A stretch of DNA of 64,000 bases, from positions 6,984 to 70,983 of the forward strand of contig JAVBLO010000032.1 in the NCBI GenBank assembly GCA_031553415.1, read 5' to 3'. The position numbers and the translations under genes were made by a program. The first letter of the stretch is position 1; every line of letters starts with the position of its first letter. Below are positions 52,659-61,262 of this stretch, in pieces. Under the pieces are notes generated by a model that was not told the origin of the DNA, did no database searches, and worked only from the letters and a program-made list of their open reading frames with translations. The stretch is from JAIRVZ01 sp031553415. Its GTDB lineage: Bacteria; Bacteroidota; Bacteroidia; Bacteroidales; Azobacteroidaceae.

Positions 52659-54206
52659 ATGAACATGCAAGAACTAAGCGAACAGGAAATATTTCGCCGT
52701 AAGAGTTTGGATGAATTGCGTAGTATAGGAATAGAACCTTATCCTGCAGCAGAGTTTGAAACTAACGCTTTTTCTACAGAAATAAAAGAAACCTTCAAAG
52801 ATGGAGAAGTACCTCGTCAGGTTTCCGTTGCAGGACGTATCATGAGCCGGCGCATTATGGGGAAAGCTTCTTTTGTCGAATTACAAGATTCAAAAGGGCG
52901 TATACAACTTTATATTTCCCGTGATGATATTTGTCCGGGTGAAAATAAAGACTTATATAATGTCGTCTTCAAGAAGTTGTTGGATATAGGTGATTTTGTA
53001 GGAATAAAAGGATATGTTTTCCGCACGCAAATGGGTGAAATATCCATCCATGTACAAAGCCTGACTGTTTTAGCAAAGTCTTTGAAACCACTTCCTATAG
53101 TAAAATACAAAGACGGCGTTGCTTATGATGCTTTCGAGGATCCTGAAATGCGTTACCGTCAGCGTTATGTAGATTTGGTTGTTAATGAAGGCATTAAAGA
53201 TATTTTTATAAAACGGACAAAAATCTTCAATTCCATGCGTAATTTCTTCAACGAGCGTGGATATATTGAAGTAGATACACCTGTTTTACAGAGCATTCCG
53301 GGAGGAGCAGCTGCACGTCCTTTTATTACTCATCACAATGCATTGGATATTCCACTCTACTTAAGGATTGCGAATGAACTTTATCTGAAAAGATTAATTG
53401 TTGGCGGTTTCGAAGGAGTATATGAATTTTCCCGTAATTTCCGTAATGAAGGAATGGATAGAACCCATAATCCTGAATTTACGGCTATGGAAATTTATGT
53501 TTCGTACAAAGATTACAACTGGATGATGAATTTTACGGAACAAATGCTGGAGAAAATATGTTTGGATGTTTTGGGTACTCCTGAAGTTAAAGTAGGAGAG
53601 AACTTGATTAATTTTAAGGCTCCCTATCGTAGAATAAGCATGATTGATTCAATCAAAGAAAATACAGGTATTGATATCAACGGAATGAATGAAGAACAGT
53701 TGCGGGATGTTTGTAAACAACTTCATGTAGAACAAGACTCCATGATGGGTAAGGGTAAACTTATCGACGAAATATTCGGAGCAAAATGTGAAGGAAAATA
53801 CATCCAGCCGACATTTATTACTGATTATCCAATTGAAATGTCTCCTTTGTGTAAACAACACCGGACTAATCCGGAACTGACAGAGCGTTTCGAATTAATG
53901 GTTAATGGCAAGGAACTTGCAAATGCTTATTCGGAATTAAACGATCCGATTGATCAAAGGGAAAGATTTGAAGAACAACTCAAACTTTCGGAGAAAGGAG
54001 ATGATGAAGCAATGTTCATTGATCAGGATTTTATTCGTTCTTTGGAATATGGTATGCCTCCTACATCCGGTATGGGTATTGGTATGGACAGGTTAGTCAT
54101 GTTGTTAACCGGACAAACTTCCATCCAGGAAGTATTGTTTTTCCCACAAATGAGGCCTGAAAAAATGCAGAAAGCGGAAGCTAATAGCGAAACGTCTCAA
54201 TCATAA
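52659..54206 (+). CDS. lysS: Lysine--tRNA ligase (class II)
   Basis: The protein has 515 residues. The N-terminal OB-fold anticodon-binding domain (about 55-150) has SVAGRIMSRRIMGKASF and LQDSKGRIQLYIS. The class II catalytic core shows motif 1 (EVDTPVLQSIPGGAAARPF), motif 2 (YEFSRNFRNEGMDRTHNPEF) and motif 3 (GMGIGMDRLVMLLTG). Some Bacteroidota enzymes have an added C-terminal domain of about 60 residues, which is absent here. Confidence 0.97.
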   Translation: MNMQELSEQEIFRRKSLDELRSIGIEPYPAAEFETNAFSTEIKETFKDGEVPRQVSVAGRIMSRRIMGKASFVELQDSKGRIQLYISRDDICPGENKDLYNVVFKKLLDIGDFVGIKGYVFRTQMGEISIHVQSLTVLAKSLKPLPIVKYKDGVAYDAFEDPEMRYRQRYVDLVVNEGIKDIFIKRTKIFNSMRNFFNERGYIEVDTPVLQSIPGGAAARPFITHHNALDIPLYLRIANELYLKRLIVGGFEGVYEFSRNFRNEGMDRTHNPEFTAMEIYVSYKDYNWMMNFTEQMLEKICLDVLGTPEVKVGENLINFKAPYRRISMIDSIKENTGIDINGMNEEQLRDVCKQLHVEQDSMMGKGKLIDEIFGAKCEGKYIQPTFITDYPIEMSPLCKQHRTNPELTERFELMVNGKELANAYSELNDPIDQRERFEEQLKLSEKGDDEAMFIDQDFIRSLEYGMPPTSGMGIGMDRLVMLLTGQTSIQEVLFFPQMRPEKMQKAEANSETSQS

Positions 54207-54248
54207 AAGTAAAAGTGTTTATATCCTAAAATTAAACGTATCAATATT

Positions 54249-55244
54249 ATGAATTTGCCGGGAAAAATAGCGATTATGGGTGGTGGAAGTTGGGCAACTG
54301 CTATCGCAAAGATTGTTATGTCAACACAAAATGAAATTAACTGGTATATGAGACGTCCTGAACAAATTGATGAATTTTCAAGTTACGGACATAACCCATA
54401 TTACCTGACAGGAATAAAGTTCGATACTTCTAAAATAACATTTTATTCTAATATCAATAAAGTTGTAAAAGACTCTGATACACTAATTTTTGCAACACCT
54501 TCTCCTTATTTGAAGCAACATTTGAAAAAATTAAGGAGTAAGTTAAACGATAAATTTGTCATCTCTGCAATTAAAGGAATTGTTCCTGACGAAAATATGC
54601 TGGTATCGGATTATTTAGCAAAATTCTACAAGATACCACATGATAATTTGGCAGTACTTGGCGGACCTTGCCATGCAGAAGAAGTTGCTTTGGAAAGGCT
54701 TTCATACCTAAGCATTACATGCCAGAATCTGGATAATGCACAGATTTTTGCAAATGTATTTAAAAATCATTTCGTTAAAACTTCCATTAGTAACGATGTT
54801 GTTGGTGTTGAATATGCCTCTGTCCTGAAAAATGTATATGCAATTGTTTCCGGGATTTGCCATGGATTAAAATATGGAGACAACTTCCAGGCTATATTGA
54901 TGTCAAATTCGATTGTGGAAATGAATCGTTTTATCGATGCTGTAAAGCCCATTGAAAGGAATATATGCGATTCTGCTTATTTGGGTGACTTATTGGTGAC
55001 TGCATATTCGAGGTTCAGCCGTAATAGAATATTCGGAACAATGATTGGTAAAGGTTATTCGGTTAAAACAGCTCAGCTTGAAATGGAAATGATTGCCGAG
55101 GGTTATTTCGGAACAAAGTGTATCAAAGAAATTAATGATAAATATAAAGTGGATATGCCTATCCTGGATACGGTTTATACTATTTTGTATGAAAGGAAAG
55201 CGCCTGCCCTTGCAATTAAGAGATTGACAGAATCATTTAAATAG
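54249..55244 (+). CDS. gpsA: Glycerol-3-phosphate dehydrogenase [NAD(P)+]
   Basis: The protein has 331 residues. The N-terminal Rossmann motif is IAIMGGGSWATAIAKI, followed by FATPSPYL and a GGPCHAEEVA segment. The C-terminal helical domain has the catalytic lysine in GVEYASVLKNVYAI and GDLLVTAYSRFSRNR. It makes sn-glycerol-3-phosphate from DHAP for phospholipid synthesis. It is 42 nt after lysS with no terminator between. Confidence 0.94.
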   Translation: MNLPGKIAIMGGGSWATAIAKIVMSTQNEINWYMRRPEQIDEFSSYGHNPYYLTGIKFDTSKITFYSNINKVVKDSDTLIFATPSPYLKQHLKKLRSKLNDKFVISAIKGIVPDENMLVSDYLAKFYKIPHDNLAVLGGPCHAEEVALERLSYLSITCQNLDNAQIFANVFKNHFVKTSISNDVVGVEYASVLKNVYAIVSGICHGLKYGDNFQAILMSNSIVEMNRFIDAVKPIERNICDSAYLGDLLVTAYSRFSRNRIFGTMIGKGYSVKTAQLEMEMIAEGYFGTKCIKEINDKYKVDMPILDTVYTILYERKAPALAIKRLTESFK

Positions 55245-55368
55245 GAGTAGTATCTGCTTTTTTTTCTTAGCTTGAACTTCCTCATGTAGTTGTTTTACCT
55301 CTTCAATTCAAATATGGAATGAAAGGTAGCTGGTTGTGGTTATCTGAAATATAATAATATATATCCCT

Positions 55369-56712
55369 ATGAAACAAATTGTATTAGACATCGGCAAAAC
55401 CCTTGGTTTTATAACTAAAGAACAAGTTTTTGCACAAGAAACAAAAGCAAAAGAATGTATCGCCGCATTACATAACGGAAGCGGAAAAGGTAATGACTTC
55501 TTAGGTTGGTTGCATCTTCCATCTTCTATCTCAGAAGCAGACATTAAAGATATACAAGATACAGCAAACAAACTCAGAAGTAAGTGTGAAGTTGTTGTTG
55601 TTGTTGGAATAGGAGGAAGTTACCTCGGTGCAAAAGCTGTGATTGATGCAATCTCAGGAACATTTGATGCATTAGAAAATAACCGTGAAAATCCGGTAGT
55701 AGTATATGCCGGACAAAATATCGGGGAAGATTATTTGTACGAATTATCTACTTATCTGAAAGATAAACAATTCGGAATTATCAATATATCTAAATCCGGA
55801 ACTACAACAGAACCTGCATTGGCTTTCCGTATTTTGAAAAAACAATTGGAAGATGCTGTTGGAAAAAATGAAGCCAAAGAACGTATTGTTGCTGTTACAG
55901 ATAAAGCACGTGGAGCATTGAGGACTTTGGCTACTAAGGAAGGATATAAAACCTTTATAATCCCAGATGATGTAGGAGGACGTTTCTCTGTATTGACTCC
56001 TGTTGGATTATTGCCAATCGCAGTCGCTGGAATTGATATCAAACAATTAGTTGCTGGTGCGGTAAGTATGGAAAAGGTAACAGGAACAGATGTACCTTTT
56101 GCTGAAAATATCGCTGCAATTTATGCTGCTACCCGCAATGAATTATATAAATCAGGAAAAAAAATAGAAATTCTTGCTAATTTCCACCCAAAATTGCATT
56201 ATGTTTCTGAGTGGTGGAAACAACTTTATGGAGAAAGTGAAGGAAAAGAAAATAAAGGTATTTTCACTGCTTCTGTTGATTTCACAACTGACTTACACTC
56301 TATGGGGCAATGGATTCAGGATGGAGAACGCAGTATTTTCGAAACTGTAATTTCTGTAGCAAGTCCTAAATATAAAGTAGAAGTACCTTCTGATAAAGAA
56401 GATTCAGATGGCTTGAATTTCCTTGCTGGAAAAAGAGTTGATTTTGTTAATAAAATGGCAGAATTAGGGACTCAAATAGCACATGTAGACGGAGGTGTGC
56501 CCAATCTCAAAATCGAAATGCCGGAGCTTAACGAATTCTATTTGGGCCAATTGCTCTATTTCTTTGAGAAAGCCTGTGGAATCAGTGGATATATCTTAGG
56601 AGTTAATCCTTTTGACCAACCTGGGGTTGAAGCATATAAGAAAAATATGTTTGCATTGTTAAACAAACCTGGATTCGAAGCCGAAAGTAAAGCAATTCAA
56701 GCAAGAATATAA
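55369..56712 (+). CDS. pgi: Glucose-6-phosphate isomerase
   Basis: The protein has 447 residues, the shorter form found in Bacteroidota and Firmicutes. Sugar-phosphate binding motifs GIGGSYLGAKAVIDA and ISKSGTTTEPALAFR are present, as are DVGGRFSVLTPVGLLP, the catalytic GLU region LYGESEGKE, and the PGI signature FDQPGVEAYKKNMFALL. It interconverts glucose-6-P and fructose-6-P and would process glucose from the starch locus. Confidence 0.96.
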   Translation: MKQIVLDIGKTLGFITKEQVFAQETKAKECIAALHNGSGKGNDFLGWLHLPSSISEADIKDIQDTANKLRSKCEVVVVVGIGGSYLGAKAVIDAISGTFDALENNRENPVVVYAGQNIGEDYLYELSTYLKDKQFGIINISKSGTTTEPALAFRILKKQLEDAVGKNEAKERIVAVTDKARGALRTLATKEGYKTFIIPDDVGGRFSVLTPVGLLPIAVAGIDIKQLVAGAVSMEKVTGTDVPFAENIAAIYAATRNELYKSGKKIEILANFHPKLHYVSEWWKQLYGESEGKENKGIFTASVDFTTDLHSMGQWIQDGERSIFETVISVASPKYKVEVPSDKEDSDGLNFLAGKRVDFVNKMAELGTQIAHVDGGVPNLKIEMPELNEFYLGQLLYFFEKACGISGYILGVNPFDQPGVEAYKKNMFALLNKPGFEAESKAIQARI

Positions 56713-57380
56713 TGATAAAAGCTGCTCTCTTTGATATGGATGGAGTCCTCTTTGATTCGATGCCAAGCCACGCACAGGCTTGGCACGATGTGATGACTTC
56801 GTATGGGATTAATTGTGCTCCGGAAGAATTTTATATGCACGAAGGACGCACAGGATTCTCAACCATTAATATCATGTTCAATCAATCGTTTGGACGTGAT
56901 GCTACAAAAGAAGAGCAAATGGAAATCTATGAAAAAAAGTGTGCAAGATTTTCAGAATTGGAAAGTTCCAATCCAATGCCTGGTGCATTGGAAGTATTAC
57001 AAAAAGTTAAAGAACATGAAATTTTATCTCTAATTATAACCGGTTCCGGACAATTCTCTTTATTTGACAAACTTGATGCCAGTTTCCCGGGATTTTTCAA
57101 AAAAGAACTCATGGTTACTGCCTATGATGTGAAATTTGGTAAACCGCATCCTGAACCTTATTTAATGGGATTAGATAAAGCCGGAGTAAAAGCATCTGAA
57201 GCTATTGTCATAGAAAATGCTCCTTTAGGAGTAGAATCTGGAAAAGCAGCCGGAATATATACTATTGCTGTTAATACCGGACCATTGGCTGATGATGTTT
57301 TGTTGAAAGCTGGAGCTGATTGTATTTATTCAAGCATGTTAAAATTGGCGAAAGACATTGATGAATTAAGTATATTGTAG
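56712..57380 (+). CDS. HAD-superfamily hydrolase, beta-phosphoglucomutase-like subfamily
   Basis: The protein has 222 residues. Motif I FDMDGVLFDSMP contains the nucleophile Asp and the acid/base Asp, motif II is IITGSGQ, motif III KPHPEPYLMGL, motif IV region VIENAPLGVESGKAAG. The cap domain is inserted after motif I. It could be a sugar-phosphate phosphatase or beta-phosphoglucomutase; the latter would suit maltose phosphorolysis but there is no phosphorylase gene here. Its ATG overlaps the pgi stop by 1 nt (TAATG), so it is translationally coupled. Confidence 0.88.
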   Translation: MIKAALFDMDGVLFDSMPSHAQAWHDVMTSYGINCAPEEFYMHEGRTGFSTINIMFNQSFGRDATKEEQMEIYEKKCARFSELESSNPMPGALEVLQKVKEHEILSLIITGSGQFSLFDKLDASFPGFFKKELMVTAYDVKFGKPHPEPYLMGLDKAGVKASEAIVIENAPLGVESGKAAGIYTIAVNTGPLADDVLLKAGADCIYSSMLKLAKDIDELSIL

Positions 57381-57402
57381 TAGAAATAACAGTTATATTA
57401 TA

Positions 57403-58113
57403 ATGGCAAACTATAAAAGAATACTCCTCAAATTAAGTGGAGAATCCCTGATGGGAAAACAACAATATGGAATTGATGAAAAGCGTTTGTCTGAATATGC
57501 TTCACAAATTAAAGAAATCGCATCAATGGGTATTCAAATCGGAATCGTTATTGGTGGTGGAAATATATTCAGAGGATTAAGCGGTACTTCCAAAGGCTTT
57601 GACAGGGTTAAAGGCGATCAAATGGGAATGCTGGCCACTGTAATCAATAGCCTTGCTTTAAGTTCTGCATTAACAAAAGATGGTGTAAGTTCCAAAGTAT
57701 TCACCGCAACACGAATGGAACCTATCGGAAATTTGTACACCAAGTGGGAAGCTATTGCTGCGATGGAAAGAGGTGAAATTGCTATAATGTCAGGAGGAAC
57801 CGGAAATCCTTTTTTTACAACCGATACAGCATCTGCTCTCCGTGGAATAGAGATTGAAGCTGATGTTATGCTCAAAGGTACCAGAGTTGATGGAATTTAT
57901 ACTGCTGACCCGGAAAAGGATTCTAATGCTACCAAGTTTAATGATATTACTTATGATGAAATTTATAATAGAGGATTAAAAGTAATGGACTTAACAGCAA
58001 CTGCATTGTGTAAAGAAAACAATTTGCCAATCATTGTTTTTGATATGGACACTGTTGGAAACCTGAAAAAAGTATTATCAGGAGAAAATGTAGGAACTTT
58101 GGTACATAATTGA
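57403..58113 (+). CDS. pyrH: Uridylate kinase
   Basis: The protein has 236 residues in the amino-acid kinase fold: RILLKLSGESLMG, IVIGGGNIFRG, a GTGNPFFTTDTA loop and GTRVDGIYTADPEKD. It phosphorylates UMP to UDP and is hexameric in bacteria. It is located before frr, the typical pyrH-frr pairing. Confidence 0.97.
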   Translation: MANYKRILLKLSGESLMGKQQYGIDEKRLSEYASQIKEIASMGIQIGIVIGGGNIFRGLSGTSKGFDRVKGDQMGMLATVINSLALSSALTKDGVSSKVFTATRMEPIGNLYTKWEAIAAMERGEIAIMSGGTGNPFFTTDTASALRGIEIEADVMLKGTRVDGIYTADPEKDSNATKFNDITYDEIYNRGLKVMDLTATALCKENNLPIIVFDMDTVGNLKKVLSGENVGTLVHN

Positions 58114-58131
58114 ATTTTGAGTTTTCTTTTA

Positions 58132-58139
58132 TATATTTG
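58132..58139 (+). promoter_or_regulatory. -7 element TATATTTG for frr
   Basis: This is a perfect TAnnTTTG in the 49-nt gap after pyrH, 23 nt before the frr ATG. It may give frr an additional transcript. Confidence 0.5.
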
Positions 58140-58162
58140 CACAAATAATAAATTGTATAATT

Positions 58163-58723
58163 ATGGTTGATGTTAAGAAGATTGAGAAAGACTCTGAAGA
58201 AAAAATGCAACATGCAGTTAGTTTTCTTGAAGATACATTATCGCATATTCGTGCAGGAAAAGCAAATGTTCATATTTTAGATGGAGTGAAAGTTGAATAT
58301 TATGGTAGCTTGGTGCCCCTTTCAAATGTAGCTACTGTAAGTACGCCTGATGCAAAGACAATAACAGTTCTTCCTTGGGAAAAAACAATGCTCAGGGAAA
58401 TAGAAAAAGCATTATTAAATTCCGATGTTGGAATAACTCCCGAAAATAATGGAGAAATTATCCGTTTGGGCATTCCTCCATTGACAGAAGAAAGACGTAA
58501 ACAGTTGGTAAAACAATCCAAACAAGAAGCTGAAAATGCTAAAATAAGTGTCCGTAACGCTCGTCGAGATGCTGTTGATGCAATTAAAAAGACTGTAAAA
58601 GAAGGTGTTTCTGAAGATGTTGGTAAAGACAGTGAAGCCAATATGCAAAAAGTACATGATAGATACATCAAAAAGATTGATGAAGTATTAGCTCTTAAAG
58701 AAAAAGAAATAATGACTGTTTAA
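58163..58723 (+). CDS. frr: Ribosome recycling factor
   Basis: The protein has 186 residues with the long three-helix bundle (N-terminal SEEKMQHAVSFLEDTLSHIR and C-terminal helices RKQLVKQSKQEAENAKISVR) and the small beta domain (VEYYGSLVPLSNVATVS). It splits post-termination ribosomes with EF-G. Standard length. Confidence 0.97.
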   Translation: MVDVKKIEKDSEEKMQHAVSFLEDTLSHIRAGKANVHILDGVKVEYYGSLVPLSNVATVSTPDAKTITVLPWEKTMLREIEKALLNSDVGITPENNGEIIRLGIPPLTEERRKQLVKQSKQEAENAKISVRNARRDAVDAIKKTVKEGVSEDVGKDSEANMQKVHDRYIKKIDEVLALKEKEIMTV

Positions 58724-58724
58724 A

Positions 58725-58804
58725 AACTAAGAACTAAGGATTAAGAACTAAAAATTAGTATACACACGCTTTTTTAGTTCTCGGTTCTCGGTTCTCAGTT
58801 CTTA
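58725..58804. repeat. Inverted repeat with AACTAAG/GTTCTCG heptad arms (frr-rsgA)
   Basis: The left run 58725-58754 reads AACTAAG, AACTAAG, GATTAAG, AACTAAA. The right run 58770-58804 reads AGTTCTC, GGTTCTC, GGTTCTC, AGTTCTT. The arms are imperfect reverse complements. The structure ends 6 nt before the rsgA start codon, so it would hide or shape the rsgA ribosome-binding region if transcribed. Confidence 0.85.
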
Positions 58805-58810
58805 TTCTAT

Positions 58811-59743
58811 ATGAAGGGTTTAGTAGTCAAAAATACAGGTAGTTGGTACCAAGTTCATACTGATGAAGGAAAACTTGTTGATTGTAAAATCAAAGGTACC
58901 TTTCGGTTGAAAGATATACGCACAACTAACCCGGTTGCAGTTGGTGATCATGTAAGAATTGAAATTAATCAAGAAGGTACAGCTTTTATAACAGAAATCG
59001 AGGAAAGAAAAAATTATATAATCCGTAAGTCTTCTAATCTTTCCAAACAATCTCACATTATTGCCAGTAACCTTGATCAAGCATTTTTGATTGTTACAGT
59101 TAATTTTCCCATCACAACTACTACATTTATTGACAGGTTTCTGGCAACTGCTGAAGCTTATAACATTCCGGTAAAAATTATTTTCAATAAAATAGACAGA
59201 TATAAGATAGATGATTCGAAGTATTTGGAGGCAATCATTAATTTATATGAAACAATTGGTTATCCTTGTTTGAAAATTTCAGCAAAAAAAGAAATTGGAT
59301 TAGATAACCTCAATGAAGTGTTAAGAAATAAAATTACATTGCTATCTGGTCATTCCGGAGTCGGAAAATCTACTATTATTAACAAGTTAATACCAGGATT
59401 AAGTTTAAAAACACAAGATATTTCGGAGTATCATAATAAAGGGATGCATACTACTACTTTTTCAGAAATGATAGAGTTGCCTTATGGAGGTTATATTATT
59501 GATACACCTGGGATTAAGGGATTTGGTACTATTGATATGGAAGGAAGCGAGGTTTCCCATTATTTTCCTGAAATATTTAATATTTCCAAAGGTTGTAAAT
59601 TCAATGATTGTACTCATAGAAAAGAACCTGGTTGTGCAGTTGTTGAAGCATTAAATAACCAGTTAATCAGCCAGTCCCGCTATATTAGTTATCTCAATAT
59701 TTTAGAAGATAAATCAGAAGGCAAGTACAGAGAATCATTTTGA
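58811..59743 (+). CDS. rsgA: Small ribosomal subunit biogenesis GTPase RsgA
   Basis: The protein has 310 residues. An N-terminal OB fold (about 1-75) is followed by a circularly permuted GTPase domain, with the NKID motif (G4, IIFNKIDRY) ahead of G1 (GHSGVGKST) and G3 (DTPGIKGF). The C-terminal zinc knuckle is CKFNDCTHRKEPGC. It is a late 30S assembly checkpoint factor. The immediate upstream sequence is the heptad inverted repeat. Confidence 0.96.
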   Translation: MKGLVVKNTGSWYQVHTDEGKLVDCKIKGTFRLKDIRTTNPVAVGDHVRIEINQEGTAFITEIEERKNYIIRKSSNLSKQSHIIASNLDQAFLIVTVNFPITTTTFIDRFLATAEAYNIPVKIIFNKIDRYKIDDSKYLEAIINLYETIGYPCLKISAKKEIGLDNLNEVLRNKITLLSGHSGVGKSTIINKLIPGLSLKTQDISEYHNKGMHTTTFSEMIELPYGGYIIDTPGIKGFGTIDMEGSEVSHYFPEIFNISKGCKFNDCTHRKEPGCAVVEALNNQLISQSRYISYLNILEDKSEGKYRESF

Positions 59744-59780
59744 AACATATTAATTTCTAAAGACATTTCCAATTTATTTT

Positions 59781-60653
59781 ATGAAAGTCAGCAAAGCTTT
59801 ATTATGGGAGGAAATAAGAGATTATTTTTTTATTGTTTTAGGATTAGTATTTTATGCACTTGGTTTTGTTGGATTCATACTTCCTTATGAGATTACTCCC
59901 GGAGGTGTTACAGGAATAAGTGCTCTTTTATTTTATTCAATTAAATTCCCTGTCGGAATATCGTATTTTATAATTAATATAGGATTATTAATATTATCCA
60001 TAAAAACTCTCGGATTTAAGTTTAGTTTACGAACAATTTTTGGAGTTTTTACACTTACATTTTTACTTTCCATATTACAACCATTAATTACAAAGCCTTT
60101 TGTTCCTGGCCAACCTTTTATGAGTTGTGTACTTGGTGGAGTGCTATGCGGAGTTGGTATTGGTATCGTTATCAATGCCAAAGGAAGCACAGGTGGCACA
60201 GATATTGTAGCTCTTGTTATAAATAAGTACAAGGACATTACTGTTGGTAAAGGATTGTTAATCTGTGATTGTATAATTATCAGTTCTTCATATCTTATTT
60301 TTCATAGTATTGAAAAAATTGCGTATAGTATTGTGCTTTTAGGAATTATATCCTATTCTGTAGATATGATTTTAAATGGAGCCAGGCAATCTGTCCAATT
60401 TTTCATATTTTCAGATAAATTCGAAGAAATTGCAGATGCTATTAATCAACAAGTTCACAGAGGCTGCACCATATTAGATGGTACAGGATGGTATTCTAAA
60501 AAAGATATTAAAATTGTAGTTGTGATAGCAAAAAAAACAGAATCTGTAACAATCTTCCGTTTAGTGAAAAACATAGATGCTAATGCATTTATATCTCAAA
60601 GTTCTGTTATTGGAGTTTATGGGGAAGGATTTGAAAAAATAAAGGCTAAGTAA
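59781..60653 (+). CDS. YitT family membrane protein (DUF161/DUF2179)
   Basis: The protein has 290 residues. Five or six hydrophobic segments occupy about 15-200, with PGGVTGISALL and GSTGGTDIVALVINK typical of the YitT family. The soluble C-terminal DUF2179 domain (about 205-290) has GCTILDGTGWYSKKD. Function is unknown; a transporter role is often suggested, without proof. Confidence 0.9.
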   Translation: MKVSKALLWEEIRDYFFIVLGLVFYALGFVGFILPYEITPGGVTGISALLFYSIKFPVGISYFIINIGLLILSIKTLGFKFSLRTIFGVFTLTFLLSILQPLITKPFVPGQPFMSCVLGGVLCGVGIGIVINAKGSTGGTDIVALVINKYKDITVGKGLLICDCIIISSSYLIFHSIEKIAYSIVLLGIISYSVDMILNGARQSVQFFIFSDKFEEIADAINQQVHRGCTILDGTGWYSKKDIKIVVVIAKKTESVTIFRLVKNIDANAFISQSSVIGVYGEGFEKIKAK

Positions 60654-60689
60654 ACATAATTTTCTCCTTTTTTATACGTTTTATATTCA

Positions 60690-61262
60690 ATGAAAAAAAT
60701 AGTTTTTGCTACACACAATAATCATAAATTAGAGGAAATAAGAAACATCTTGGGGAGTGAATATGAGGTTTTAAGCCTACATGACATTAATTGCTTTGAA
60801 GAAATTCCAGAAACAGGAGATACTTTGGAAACAAATGCGCTACTAAAAGCCCAATATGTAAAAGAAAAGTATGGGTATGATTGCTTCGCAGATGATACTG
60901 GATTGGAAATCCCTGCTTTGAACAATGCTCCCGGAGTATATTCAGCCCGTTATGCAGGAGATGCGAAAGACTCCATGGCCAATATGAAAAAAGTATTAAA
61001 AGAATTAGAAACAAGGCAAGATAAACGTGCTAGGTTCCGCACCGTAATTGTCTTAATAATAGGAAATAAGGTGTGCCAATTTGAAGGAAAGATAGACGGA
61101 CAAATCATAGAAGAAAATAAAGGTAATACAGGATTTGGATATGATCCCATATTTGTTCCGGATGGATATAAAGAAACATTTGCAGAATTAGGTTCTGAAA
61201 TTAAAAATAAAATCAGTCATAGATCGCAAGCAGTAAATAAATTAAAAGCTTTTTTATTATGA
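60690..61262 (+). CDS. rdgB: XTP/dITP diphosphatase (non-canonical purine NTP pyrophosphatase)
   Basis: The protein has 190 residues of the Ham1 family: FATHNNHKLEEIRNIL, CFADDTGLEIPAL, YSARYAGD, GFGYDPIFVPDG and KISHRSQAVNKL near the C terminus. It removes ITP, dITP and XTP from nucleotide pools. The stop codon overlaps the porZ start by 4 nt. Confidence 0.96.
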   Translation: MKKIVFATHNNHKLEEIRNILGSEYEVLSLHDINCFEEIPETGDTLETNALLKAQYVKEKYGYDCFADDTGLEIPALNNAPGVYSARYAGDAKDSMANMKKVLKELETRQDKRARFRTVIVLIIGNKVCQFEGKIDGQIIEENKGNTGFGYDPIFVPDGYKETFAELGSEIKNKISHRSQAVNKLKAFLL